Translations under genes and position numbers: made by a program | Notes under the pieces: generated by a model | Databases searched by the model: none | What the model was told of the DNA's origin: nothing | The model's input: only the letters and a program-made list of their open reading frames with translations | NCBI GenBank assembly: GCA_038229295.1 | Contig: JBBROO010000008.1 | Location: forward strand, 1 to 64,000 | Direction: 5' to 3' | DNA length: 64,000 bases | DNA from: JAJPGZ01 sp038229295 | GTDB lineage: Bacteria > Verrucomicrobiota > Verrucomicrobiia > Chthoniobacterales > UBA10450 | Shown here: piece after piece, positions 1 through 9,534 of the stretch | Layout: every line of letters begins with the position of its first letter | Position numbering within the stretch: the stretch's first letter is position 1

Positions 1-408
1 GATGTATTTCGACCACCAGTTCGTTTCTTCACGCACGCCGCCGGTCTCGCTCAGCGCGCGCGAGATCGTCGCGATGAAGACCGTGCCGAAATAAATTCCC
101 AAAATAATTCCAGCATTCGCCAGCATTCCGCTCGAGCCGGTGACGACCACGCTGGCTACGGCCGTATCGAGAATATCCTGGACCTTCGGGTCCGGTGGCA
201 GAAAACTTTTCAGCACCGAAAAGATTTGGTGCAGCCGCGCCGGATCGGTGCCGAAGAGTCCGAGCAAATGCCAGAGAAACAAAAGCACGGGCGCGAGCGC
301 GAAAAGAAGTTGATAGGCCATCTGCGCGGCCAGTCCGGTCGTGTTGTCGGTCGCCGTCTCCCAGACCAGACGCCGCGCAATTCGCCAGACAAAACGGAAC
401 GCACTCAT
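1..408 (-). CDS. YihY/BrkB family inner-membrane protein, C-terminus beyond the window
   Basis: The minus strand is open from an ATG at 406-408 to the left edge, giving 136 residues without a stop. The N-terminus has a short basic stretch (FRFVWRIARR) and then a hydrophobic helix at about residues 30-53. A Ser/Gly-rich second hydrophobic stretch lies at about 83-118. The early part, in which a conserved aqueous-to-membrane segment (NTTGLAAQMAYQLLFALAP) leads into the first helix, is the pattern of the YihY/BrkB family, once called ribonuclease BN. The molecular function of this family is not established. The protein is cut by the window edge, so later helices cannot be seen. Confidence 0.75.
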   Translation of the reverse strand, partial: MSAFRFVWRIARRLVWETATDNTTGLAAQMAYQLLFALAPVLLFLWHLLGLFGTDPARLHQIFSVLKSFLPPDPKVQDILDTAVASVVVTGSSGMLANAGIILGIYFGTVFIATISRALSETGGVREETNWWSKYI

Positions 409-484
409 CGCTGCGAGAGTTTACTTTGCCGCTCGTAAATATCCATTAAACTTCCGCCGCCGCCCGTAAGATCGACATCTCATC

Positions 485-1564
485 GTGAAAAAAATCCTGA
501 TTCTGACCGCGGGCTACGGCGAAGGACACAACAGCGCCGCGCGCGGCGTGCGCGACGGACTCGCGCGCATCGCGCCCAATGCCGAAGTCGAGCTGCACGA
601 TCTCTTCGCGGAAACTTACGGCCGCCTCCATCAAGTAGTCCGCAAAGCTTATCTCGAATTAATTAATCGCTGGCCGCGCTCGTGGGGCACCGTCTATCGC
701 TGGCTCGACCGCAAAAAAAGTTTCGACCGCGATTTTGTGTTACTCGGCGCGCTCAAGAACAAATTCGCGCAATTGCTCGCACGCTTCGATCCCGACGTCG
801 TCGTCTCGGTCTTCCCGCCTTATCCCTACTTGCTCGCACAAATCCTGGGCCCAACGCCGCGCTGCCGGAACGTCGTCGTGGTCACCGATTCCATCACCGT
901 CAATGCCATCTGGTATCGCTGCCAGCCCGATTACTTTCTTGTGCCTAACGAACAAAGCGCTGCCGTCATGCGCGCTGCCGGAGTCGATTCCGCGCTCATC
1001 AAGACATTCGGTTTCCCGGTCAACCCGAAGTTCGCCGACCTCCCGCAAGATCGACAATCGCCATCCGAAATAAAACCGCGTGTTCTTTACATGATCCACG
1101 TCGGCACGCGCGCCGCTCCCGAAATTGTCTCCCGACTTCTCGCGCTCGACATCGATCTCACCGTCACCGTCGGTCGCGATGAGAAACTTCAGCGCCTTAT
1201 CGAAACCGCCGCTGGCAATCGCAAGATCGACATCGTCGGCTGGACCGATCAACTGCCGCGCCTGCTTAGCGAAAGCCACATCCTCATCGGCAAAGCTGGC
1301 GGCGCGACCGTGCAGGAAACCATCGCCGCCCGTTGCCCGATGATTATCAACCACATCGTCTCCGGCCAGGAAGAAGGCAACGCGCGGTTGATCGTGGAGA
1401 CAAATTCTGGCGCGGTCGCGCGCACGCCCGCGGAAGTCGTCGCACAAGTCGAGGGCGCATTCGCGAACGACGCGAGGCAATGGCGCGAATGGTCCGCCAA
1501 CATCAGCGCGTTGAGCAAACCGCGCGCGGCGCTCGACATCGCTGAATTCTTATTGTCGATCTAA
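485..1564 (+). CDS. MGDG-synthase/UgtP-like glycolipid glycosyltransferase
   Basis: The protein of 359 residues starts at GTG. Its N-terminal half has the MGDG synthase-type signature GYGEGHNSAARGV at about residues 10-22. The C-terminal half has the GT28/MurG-type donor loop GKAGGATVQETIAA followed by NHIVSGQEEGNARL, at about 265-300. The family transfers a hexose from a nucleotide sugar to diacylglycerol or a similar lipid at the inner membrane. The sugar and acceptor cannot be read from sequence. Two copies of the dispersed AAGATCGACAW element lie inside it (1047, read QDRQ; 1223, read KIDI), and a third sits just before the start (468). The stop codon lies in a variant copy, and the end overlaps the convergent nagA by 15 bp. 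Confidence 0.85.
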   Translation: MKKILILTAGYGEGHNSAARGVRDGLARIAPNAEVELHDLFAETYGRLHQVVRKAYLELINRWPRSWGTVYRWLDRKKSFDRDFVLLGALKNKFAQLLARFDPDVVVSVFPPYPYLLAQILGPTPRCRNVVVVTDSITVNAIWYRCQPDYFLVPNEQSAAVMRAAGVDSALIKTFGFPVNPKFADLPQDRQSPSEIKPRVLYMIHVGTRAAPEIVSRLLALDIDLTVTVGRDEKLQRLIETAAGNRKIDIVGWTDQLPRLLSESHILIGKAGGATVQETIAARCPMIINHIVSGQEEGNARLIVETNSGAVARTPAEVVAQVEGAFANDARQWREWSANISALSKPRAALDIAEFLLSI

Positions 1565-2707
1565 CGAGAAGACTTCTTCGCCACTCACGAATGTGCGCAA
1601 CACTTCCAGCTCCGGCGAGATGACAACAAGATCGGCGTCGCCGCCGATTTTCAATTGACCTTTCCTCGTTAGGCCAATCGCATGCGCGGGTGTGTCGGTC
1701 GCCATCGCGACCGCTTCCGGCAACGGCACATTCACTTTCGTGACCATCGTGCGCACGAGATCGATCATGCGCGCGGCGCTGCCAGCGAGCGCGGAGCGGT
1801 CGGCCAAGAGACAAACGCCGTTATCGACCACGCACTTTATGCCGGAGAGATCGAACTTGGATCCGTTAGGCAAACCCGCGCCGGCGGTGGCGTCGGTAAC
1901 GAGACAGGTGCCGCGCGCGCCTTTGGCCTGATACAACATCTTCATCAGCGTCGGCGAAACGTGATGTCCGTCGGCGATGAGTTCGCAAATTATTTCCCGC
2001 TCGCCCAGAGCGAACTCGAGTAAGCCCGCGATGCGATCAATCCCGCGACGCCGCGTCGAGGACATGCAATTGAAAGTATGGGTGACACTGCGCATGCCAT
2101 GCTCGAAGGCGGCGCGGGCATCTTCCTCCCACGCATCGCTGTGACCGCCACTCGGGTCGATGTCGATCTTGCGCAATTGGTCGATCAACGCGAGCGCGCC
2201 CGGCAATTCCGGCGCGAGAGTCATGCGCTTGATCACGTCACCGTATTCAAGCAAGGGCGCGTAAGTTTTCGGCGTCGGATGACGAATCGAACTGGCACGT
2301 TGTGCGCCCGCTTTCGCTTTCGAAATGAATGGGCCTTCGATGTGAACGCCGGCGATTTGTTTCATGGAAGATCGACAATCGCGCGCCGCCTTCAGCACTT
2401 TGACTATCGCGCTCATCGGCGCGGTCGCCGTCGTGAGCAGTAACGACGTGGTGCCGCCGCTCGCGTGATAATCGCAGATGGCACGGAACGCATCGCTCGA
2501 AGCTTCCATCGTGTCGCGGCCGAGTGCGCCGTGAATGTGAAGATCGACAAATCCAGGCGCGAGATAATTGCCCGCGAGATCAAGCATATCCCTTTCGCCG
2601 ACGTAACCGGCTTGACGCAGATCGGCGATCTTCCCTTCGCGGACAACGACCTCGAGGCCGTCCCGGATGCCATCGGGAAAAATGCAGCGCGCGTTTTGCA
2701 GGATCAT
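1550..2707 (-). CDS. nagA: N-acetylglucosamine-6-phosphate deacetylase
   Basis: The 385-residue protein hydrolyses GlcNAc-6-phosphate to glucosamine-6-phosphate and acetate in amino-sugar and peptidoglycan recycling. Amidohydrolase landmarks appear in order: VDLHIHG metal site at about residue 54, HIEGPFIS with the metal-binding Glu at about 125, GGHSDA and VTHTFNCMS histidines at about 187-212, ADGHHVSP at about 245, and the catalytic Asp in LVTDATAGAG at about 270. Length is normal for the family. No nagB or sugar transporter is adjacent. It is divergent from the flavoprotein at 2762 with a 54 bp gap. Copies of the dispersed 11-mer lie at 2160, 2368 and 2540. Confidence 0.93.
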   Translation of the reverse strand: MILQNARCIFPDGIRDGLEVVVREGKIADLRQAGYVGERDMLDLAGNYLAPGFVDLHIHGALGRDTMEASSDAFRAICDYHASGGTTSLLLTTATAPMSAIVKVLKAARDCRSSMKQIAGVHIEGPFISKAKAGAQRASSIRHPTPKTYAPLLEYGDVIKRMTLAPELPGALALIDQLRKIDIDPSGGHSDAWEEDARAAFEHGMRSVTHTFNCMSSTRRRGIDRIAGLLEFALGEREIICELIADGHHVSPTLMKMLYQAKGARGTCLVTDATAGAGLPNGSKFDLSGIKCVVDNGVCLLADRSALAGSAARMIDLVRTMVTKVNVPLPEAVAMATDTPAHAIGLTRKGQLKIGGDADLVVISPELEVLRTFVSGEEVFSLDRQ

Positions 2708-2761
2708 CGGCAGGGAACACGATTGCGTTTGCCAGCGCTAAAGTCCATTTTCGGAAACGCG

Positions 2762-4303
2762 ATGGAATTCGATTATGACGTGATCATCATGGGTGGCGCA
2801 TTTTCCGGCGCGGCCACGGCGATGATGATCAAACGCAAGCATCCGGCCGCGCGCGTGCTCATCATCGAGAAGACCGCAGAGTTTGACCGCAAGGTCGGCG
2901 AATCGACCACCGAAGTGAGCAGTTGCTACATGACGCGCATTCTTGGGCTCGCTAATTATCTCGGGCACGAGCAACTGGCGAAACAAGGATTGCGTTTGTG
3001 GTTTTGTAATTCGCCCGAGCAGCGTTTTGATGATTGCGTCGAAGTCGGGCCGCGCTATTCGGCGCGTGTGCCGACGTTTCAAGTGGATCGGGCAAAGCTC
3101 GATTCGCATTTGCTCGAATGCGCGGTGAAAGCGGGCTGCGATCTTTGGCGGCCGGCGAAAGTGACGAGATGCGAACTCGACGGCGCGCGCGGACAGACCG
3201 TGAATGCGATTGTCGATCTTTCCGACGAGCGAACGGTGCGCGCGCGATGGGTGGTCGATGCGAGCGGACGCGCGACGATGCTGGCGCGCAAGCTCGGACA
3301 CTTCCGCCCAAATCTCGAACACCCGATCAACGCCGTCTGGGCGCGATTCACCGGCGTGAAAGATTGGGACAGCTACGATTGGCGCGAAAAATTTCCCGAA
3401 TACATGGACGCATGTCGCACCTCGCGCGCATGGGCGACGAACCATTTGATGGGACATGGCTGGTGGTGCTGGATCATTCCGTTGCGCGGCGGCGACGTGA
3501 GCGCGGGAATTGTTTACGACAGCCGCATCTTCACGCTGCCGGATGGACCGAGCATTGCCGAACGTTTGCACGCACACATTTTGGGTCATCCGGTCGGGCG
3601 CGAAATTTTTTCTGCCGCGCGCGCGATCGAAGGAGACGTGCACGCGTTTTCGGCGTTGCCGTATTCGTGCGAGAAAGTTTGCGACGATGGTTGGGCGTGT
3701 GTCGGCGACGCGGCCGGTTTCATCGATCCACTTTACAGCCCGGGTCTCGATTTTTGTTCGTACACGAGTTACTACGTCGCGGATTTCATCGGGGCGCAGC
3801 TCGGAGGCGAAGACGCGAGTGAACGCATCCGCCAATACAACGAGCAATATCCGACGATGTATCGATCGTGGTTCGAGACGCTCTACAAAGACAAATATTA
3901 TTACATGGGCGACGCCGAGCTGATGTCGGCCGGATTGCTGCTCGATGTCGCGTCCTACTACATCGGCCTCGTTATACCGGCCTACAAAAATCCGGAGAAA
4001 GCATTTCTGGAATTGCCTTTTCGCGGAACGCCGGGCCGGGTCGCCGCCGGGATGATGAAATTTTACAATCGTCGTTTGGTCGCGCTCGGAAAGCGACGAC
4101 AGGCCACCGGTTATCTCGGCAGACACAACGCCGGCTGGCGCGAACTTTACGATGGGTTTGTGCCCGACGCGCGCGTGTTGAAGTTGCTGCGCAAAGGTTT
4201 GTTTCGTTGGTGGAAAGCGGAGCTAACGAATCTGCGACTCTTGTTCGCTTCGACTGCGCCGACACCGGTCGCGCGCCGCTCCACCGCGCCGGCCGAGGCC
4301 TAA
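2762..4303 (+). CDS. Halogenase-like FAD-dependent oxidoreductase
   Basis: I chose the ATG at 2762 because the Rossmann fold begins directly after it (YDVIIMGGAFSGAATA). The upstream open frame is only the shadow of nagA. The 513-residue protein has the FAD-binding GxGxxG-like loop at about residue 10, the KVGESTTE segment typical of tryptophan-halogenase-like flavoproteins at about 43, and the second FAD motif GDAAGFIDPLYSPGLD at about 318. The catalytic WxWxIP motif of true flavin halogenases is only loosely approached (HGWWCWIIPL), so halogenation is not proven. Epoxidation or another oxidation of a lipid or polyene is equally possible. The next gene, a lipid-acyltransferase-like protein, starts 3 bp downstream, so the two probably act on one lipid-like product. 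Confidence 0.8.
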   Translation: MEFDYDVIIMGGAFSGAATAMMIKRKHPAARVLIIEKTAEFDRKVGESTTEVSSCYMTRILGLANYLGHEQLAKQGLRLWFCNSPEQRFDDCVEVGPRYSARVPTFQVDRAKLDSHLLECAVKAGCDLWRPAKVTRCELDGARGQTVNAIVDLSDERTVRARWVVDASGRATMLARKLGHFRPNLEHPINAVWARFTGVKDWDSYDWREKFPEYMDACRTSRAWATNHLMGHGWWCWIIPLRGGDVSAGIVYDSRIFTLPDGPSIAERLHAHILGHPVGREIFSAARAIEGDVHAFSALPYSCEKVCDDGWACVGDAAGFIDPLYSPGLDFCSYTSYYVADFIGAQLGGEDASERIRQYNEQYPTMYRSWFETLYKDKYYYMGDAELMSAGLLLDVASYYIGLVIPAYKNPEKAFLELPFRGTPGRVAAGMMKFYNRRLVALGKRRQATGYLGRHNAGWRELYDGFVPDARVLKLLRKGLFRWWKAELTNLRLLFASTAPTPVARRSTAPAEA

Positions 4304-4306
4304 CAA

Positions 4307-5233
4307 TTGAACGCCGCTCTCGTGGGCGAATCGCGTCGCTGGTGGCACGGGTTCGCTGTTCAAGGAATTGTTTGGCGGAAGTTTGTCGATTGGACCGTCC
4401 TCAACCTTCCCTCTTTTTTTCATCCACTTTTGAATTGGATTTCAACTTTCCTTTTCTTTTTCTTCGCTGCGCCGGCGCGAAGGGCGATCGTTAGGCATCT
4501 GCGCGTCGTCCTGCCGCAATCGTCGCCGCTGCTGAACTATCTGCGCGTATTTCGCGTCTTCAGCAATTTCGGCTGGTCGTTGACTGACGCCGCTGTCTAT
4601 CGCTTGCTGAAAGCTCCTTTCACCTGCGAACTCGAAGGCGAAACGTTCCTGCAACAACTCGCCGCCGCCAAAGGCGCGATCGTTCTCACCGCGCACATGG
4701 GTAATTACGATCTCGGCGCCGCCATTTTCGCGGAGAAGTTTCAACGCCACATTCGAATGGTGCGCGCGCCCGAGCCCGATGCTCTCGCGGCCCAACATGT
4801 CGATCTTGCACTGCGACAATCGAGCGCCGGTGGTGTGAAAATCGGTTACAGCAGCGACGGAACTTCGCTCGCGTTTGATTTGCTCAACGCGTTGCGTGAG
4901 GGCGAAATTATTTCGGCGCAAGGCGATCGCGTTGTCGGCGAAGTCGCGCGCTCGCCGGTAAAGCTTTTCGGCGAGAAAGTTTTTTTACCGACCGGACCAT
5001 TCGTTCTTTCTTTTGTTTCGGAGATACCGATTTATCCGCTCTTCATTGTGCGAATGGGCCATCGAAAATACAAAATCATCGCGCAGGAGCCGATCGGTTC
5101 TTCGCGGAGCGGAGGTTCGCGCGATGATTCAATCGCCGCGGCCATGCAACAGTGGTCGGCCGTATTGGAGAAAACGGTGAGAAGTTATTGGCCTCAGTGG
5201 TTTTCGTTCACGCCCCTTTTCGACGGCGATTGA
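4307..5233 (+). CDS. LpxL/HtrB-like lysophospholipid acyltransferase
   Basis: The protein of about 308 residues uses a TTG start 3 bp after the stop of the flavoprotein gene. It has an N-terminal membrane-anchoring helix around residues 40-55 and the acyltransferase HxxxxD motif as HMGNYD at about residue 125. This is the arrangement of the lipid A acyltransferase (LABLAT) family. The family moves an acyl chain from acyl-ACP to a lipid acceptor at the inner membrane. Together with the upstream halogenase-like enzyme it resembles accessory enzymes of aryl-polyene or flexirubin-type lipid clusters, but no ketosynthase or ACP is present in the window, so that link is only a suggestion. The gene converges on the prepilin peptidase with a 1 bp gap. 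A dispersed 11-mer copy lies at 4797 (VDL). Confidence 0.78.
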   Translation: MNAALVGESRRWWHGFAVQGIVWRKFVDWTVLNLPSFFHPLLNWISTFLFFFFAAPARRAIVRHLRVVLPQSSPLLNYLRVFRVFSNFGWSLTDAAVYRLLKAPFTCELEGETFLQQLAAAKGAIVLTAHMGNYDLGAAIFAEKFQRHIRMVRAPEPDALAAQHVDLALRQSSAGGVKIGYSSDGTSLAFDLLNALREGEIISAQGDRVVGEVARSPVKLFGEKVFLPTGPFVLSFVSEIPIYPLFIVRMGHRKYKIIAQEPIGSSRSGGSRDDSIAAAMQQWSAVLEKTVRSYWPQWFSFTPLFDGD

Positions 5234-5234
5234 T

Positions 5235-6338
5235 TTACAGCGGATTCAACAACGCGACGTACCAATGCACCAGAGCGTCGCCGAAAAACATCCAGGTGAG
5301 CGCGCCGAATGCGAGATAAGGACCGAACGGCAATTTCGCCGACCAGACGCGCTTTCCCACCAGCATGGTGAAGAGGCCGATGAGCGAACCGAGAAGAGAT
5401 CCCGCGAAGATGCTAAACAAAACCGCACGCCAACCCAGGAACGCGCCGATGGCGGCGAGAAATTTCAAGTCGCCGCGTCCCATCGCTTCGCGCGGAATTT
5501 GCAACTCACGCGCCAGACCACTGATTTCATCGACGTGATCCAGCTCGATTGATTCGCCCTCGACCGTAACGCGGTTGTAGTGAAACTCGAGCGTGACGTT
5601 TCCGTGAATGCGATTGTCGATCTTCGCTTCGTCGCACTGCAAAAGGAGTCGATCGTTCTCGCGTGCGAAGTGATCGCTCCACAAAGTTTGCTCGGCGCCG
5701 ACGACGAAATCGGCGTCCTCCCCATGCCGTTTCCACGTGAACAGAGTTGGCCCATCAAGAGGAATTGTTTTTTTTCCGAACGCGAGCTTTCCCGCTTCGA
5801 GGACGAAGAGCAGCGTCAGGTAACCGAGCGCGGCGGCGAGCAGAGACCGAACGACAGCGGCCAGTCGCGAATCGGTGTGCATCAGTTCCGGCACCGCGAG
5901 ACTGGCAATTAATCCGGCAACCGTCCCGCCGATCGTTACCTGATCGGGAATGATGAAGTGTTCGAAGTCGATGAACGTGCCGACGATGACGAGCGAAACG
6001 AAAACCCAGTATGCCAGCGCGACCGGCCACGGAAAACATTTCCAGATCGCGACGAAAAATAACGCGGTGATGAGTTCGACGCCGAAATAACGAAACGCGA
6101 TTTTCGCTCCGCAATTCGCGCAGCGACCGCGCAGAAAGAGCCAACTCAACAGCGGCAGATTTTGATACCAGGGGATCGGTTGCTTGCAGCTCGGACAAAA
6201 TGAGCGGCGCGGTTTGTTGATCGAAAGATCGAGCGGCAACCGATAAATGCAGACGTTCAGAAAAGAGCCGATGGCGGCGCCGAGAACGAAGGCGAACGCG
6301 CTGAAAAGAGATTCGTTAGTCACGTTCGCGAGATTCAC
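5235..6338 (-). CDS. pilD: Type IV prepilin leader peptidase / N-methyltransferase, extended form
   Basis: The enzyme cleaves and N-methylates type IV pilin, competence pseudopilin and type II secretion prepilins at the inner membrane. The N-terminal domain shows FLNVCIYRLP and the zinc-type CPSC...CANC cysteine pairs. The first catalytic Asp is in DFEHFIIPDQ and the second in the GRGDLK motif. Between the two Asp motifs there is an insertion of roughly 100 mostly hydrophilic residues, which explains the length of 367 against the usual 250-290. I place the start at GTG 6338, which overlaps the tatC stop as GTGA. An upstream ATG at 6392 lies wholly inside tatC. This is the only gene of pilus or competence machinery in the window. 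Confidence 0.88.
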   Translation of the reverse strand: MNLANVTNESLFSAFAFVLGAAIGSFLNVCIYRLPLDLSINKPRRSFCPSCKQPIPWYQNLPLLSWLFLRGRCANCGAKIAFRYFGVELITALFFVAIWKCFPWPVALAYWVFVSLVIVGTFIDFEHFIIPDQVTIGGTVAGLIASLAVPELMHTDSRLAAVVRSLLAAALGYLTLLFVLEAGKLAFGKKTIPLDGPTLFTWKRHGEDADFVVGAEQTLWSDHFARENDRLLLQCDEAKIDNRIHGNVTLEFHYNRVTVEGESIELDHVDEISGLARELQIPREAMGRGDLKFLAAIGAFLGWRAVLFSIFAGSLLGSLIGLFTMLVGKRVWSAKLPFGPYLAFGALTWMFFGDALVHWYVALLNPL

Positions 6339-7117
6339 GCAGATGCAGATGTCGATCTTCGGCGTTCCATCAAATACGCGATCCAGATGCAACTTTCATA
6401 AAGCAAACACATCGGCAGTCCCATTGCGACCAGCGTGAGAATGTCCGGCGTCGGCGTGATGATGGTGGCCGCGACAAAAATTAAAACGATGGCGTAGGGT
6501 CGCGTCCGCGCCATGAATCGATAGGTAACAATTCCGAATTTCACCAGCGCCAACACGACCACCGGCAATTCAAACGAAAGACCAAAGCCGATGGTGAAGC
6601 GCGTAACGAAAGAATAATATTGCTGCACCGTCCAGGCCGGCGTCCAACCGAGCGATTGCGTGTCGTGGAAAAAAAACAGAATTGTTTTCGGCAACAGCCA
6701 GAAATAGCAAACCGTCACGCCGGTTAAAAACAAAGCGAAACTGGCGAAAATGGCCGGCAACAAAAAGCGACGTTCGACGGCGCTAAGCGCGGGCAGAACG
6801 AATTCGGCGATGAAATAGAGCAGCAGCGGAAACGAAATGACGATGCCGGCATAAAAGGCGAGATGAAATGAAATGGTGAACGAATCGGTGATGCCGAGCG
6901 CGCGCAGCGTTCCCATTTGCGGATCGACGGCGTGCAACGGCGCCTGCATCACGCGCACCAGCGTCGTGCGAAAGGCGAAGCAAAGGATCATCGCGAGGAC
7001 GAGCGTGATGGCGATTTTCACGATGGTCCAACGCAAGTCCTCTAGATGTTCGAGGAATGGTTTGGAGGTTTCGCTGTCGGGCAATTCGCGAAAGCGGAAG
7101 ATGTCTCGCAGTCCCAT
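6335..7117 (-). CDS. tatC: Sec-independent (Tat) protein translocase subunit TatC
   Basis: The 260-residue membrane protein begins with the diagnostic FLEHLEDLRW element, containing the conserved Glu that contacts twin-arginine signal peptides, at about residues 22-31. About six hydrophobic segments follow, including the conserved loop at PAFxxFxxxF-like positions near 105-125. Length and topology match TatC. It exports folded proteins. No tatA or tatB is nearby. The stop codon overlaps the start of the prepilin peptidase, so the two are likely translated together. The 11 bp gap to the upstream Nudix gene (7118-7128) is exactly one TAGATCGACAT variant of the dispersed element. Confidence 0.92.
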   Translation of the reverse strand: MGLRDIFRFRELPDSETSKPFLEHLEDLRWTIVKIAITLVLAMILCFAFRTTLVRVMQAPLHAVDPQMGTLRALGITDSFTISFHLAFYAGIVISFPLLLYFIAEFVLPALSAVERRFLLPAIFASFALFLTGVTVCYFWLLPKTILFFFHDTQSLGWTPAWTVQQYYSFVTRFTIGFGLSFELPVVVLALVKFGIVTYRFMARTRPYAIVLIFVAATIITPTPDILTLVAMGLPMCLLYESCIWIAYLMERRRSTSASA

Positions 7118-7128
7118 TAGATCGACAT

Positions 7129-7719
7129 CTACATTTGCACGCCGAACGAAAAGAATCCGCGCGCGGCCATGCGCGCACAGATGCTCAGCGTGTTGGAATC
7201 GCTAATTTCATTTGCCGCGATCATGTCGCGCAGTTCGGCGACGCTGAATTCGCGGCACTCGAGAATCAATTCATCCTCCGACGCCGCGACCTGTCGGACA
7301 TGACGGGCAAGGAAAAAATAACAGTGTTCGTTAGTCAAACCGGGCGAGGTGAAGAAATGGCCTAACGGAACCAATTCACCAGCCGGAGCAAGTTCGTAGC
7401 CGGTTTCTTCCCGCAATTCGCGGACGGCGGTCGCTTCGATCTCGTCGCCATCGCCGTCGACTTGTCCGGCTGGCATTGACCAAATCGTTTCGCGGATGGG
7501 AATTCGCTCCTCGCGGACGAGCACAAATTTTCCGTCCTCGGTCATGGGCGCAATCACGACGGCCGCTTTGCGTTTCACGGTCGTCCACGATTGCGGCTTG
7601 GAACCGGTCGGCGTTTTCACCGACTCGGTTACCACTGCGACATGATCATCGGAATATTGCGACGATGTCGATCTTGTCTCCCAACCGTTTTCGTCCTGCA
7701 CCAAGTTCGTGGATCGCAC
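7129..7719 (-). CDS. Nudix hydrolase, ADP-ribose pyrophosphatase-like
   Basis: The 196-residue protein has a Nudix box ending in RELREETGYE at about residues 108-117, preceded by the AGQVDGDGDE loop. The spacing of the upstream Gly and acidic residue deviates by one from the classic GX5EX7REUXEEXGU pattern. The fold and length match the NudF/ADP-ribose pyrophosphatase group, which hydrolyses ADP-ribose or related nucleoside diphosphate sugars, but substrate cannot be assigned. It begins at GTG 7719, 14 bp after argH, and is probably cotranscribed with argH upstream and tatC downstream. A dispersed 11-mer at 7665 lies in its first codons. Confidence 0.8.
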   Translation of the reverse strand: MRSTNLVQDENGWETRSTSSQYSDDHVAVVTESVKTPTGSKPQSWTTVKRKAAVVIAPMTEDGKFVLVREERIPIRETIWSMPAGQVDGDGDEIEATAVRELREETGYELAPAGELVPLGHFFTSPGLTNEHCYFFLARHVRQVAASEDELILECREFSVAELRDMIAANEISDSNTLSICARMAARGFFSFGVQM

Positions 7720-7733
7720 CGGCCAAGATTAGG

Positions 7734-9098
<1,365 letters not shown>

Positions 9099-9102
9099 CT
9101 CG

Positions 9103-9501
9103 TTAGGCGGTCGACTTGGTTCTGGTCAGCGCGACGGAAACGTATTGCGTATCCGGGACGACGAACTTGCGCAGCTCGATGTCGATCTTGCGAATAGGGA
9201 AGGATTGCAAAAGATACGCGGCCAATTTAGCCGAAGTCGTTTCAATCAAGTGATAAGATTGGTCGCGCATGAACTCGCGGCTGGCCGCGCAGATGGCCGA
9301 ATAGTTCACCGCGCGTCCGATATCGTCTTGTAAATCTTCGAACGCTTCATCCGGCCAAACGGTAATCGTTAGGGTCAATCGCTGCGGCTTCGCTCGTTCA
9401 TTTTCGGTCACGCCGACTCGAGCAAAAATCTCGAGTTGCTCGATATGAATTTGATTCGTGGAAGAAGCAGTGCCCACGCTGCTAGCACTTACACGAGGCA
9501 C
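9103..9501 (-). CDS. folB: Dihydroneopterin aldolase
   Basis: The 132-residue protein shows the FolB start IHIEQLEIFARVGVTENER, followed by the strand LTLTITVW, the YSAI segment and the helix with LIETTSAKLAAYLL, whose Glu is conserved. FolB converts 7,8-dihydroneopterin to hydroxymethyldihydropterin and glycolaldehyde in folate synthesis. The start is a GTG at 9501, or a GTG eight codons later that would remove a poorly conserved extension. It lies 4 bp upstream of argH in the same direction. A dispersed 11-mer at 9179 is read as KID in the final third. Confidence 0.88.
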   Translation of the reverse strand: MPRVSASSVGTASSTNQIHIEQLEIFARVGVTENERAKPQRLTLTITVWPDEAFEDLQDDIGRAVNYSAICAASREFMRDQSYHLIETTSAKLAAYLLQSFPIRKIDIELRKFVVPDTQYVSVALTRTKSTA

Positions 9502-9534
9502 GAATTTCGCAAGGACTTACCTCGCAGGCGTGTT

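Noticed and set aside
2738..4126. Long minus-strand open frame opposite the halogenase-like gene
   Set aside because: A shadow of a high-GC gene; its product is Arg/His-rich and shows no domain.
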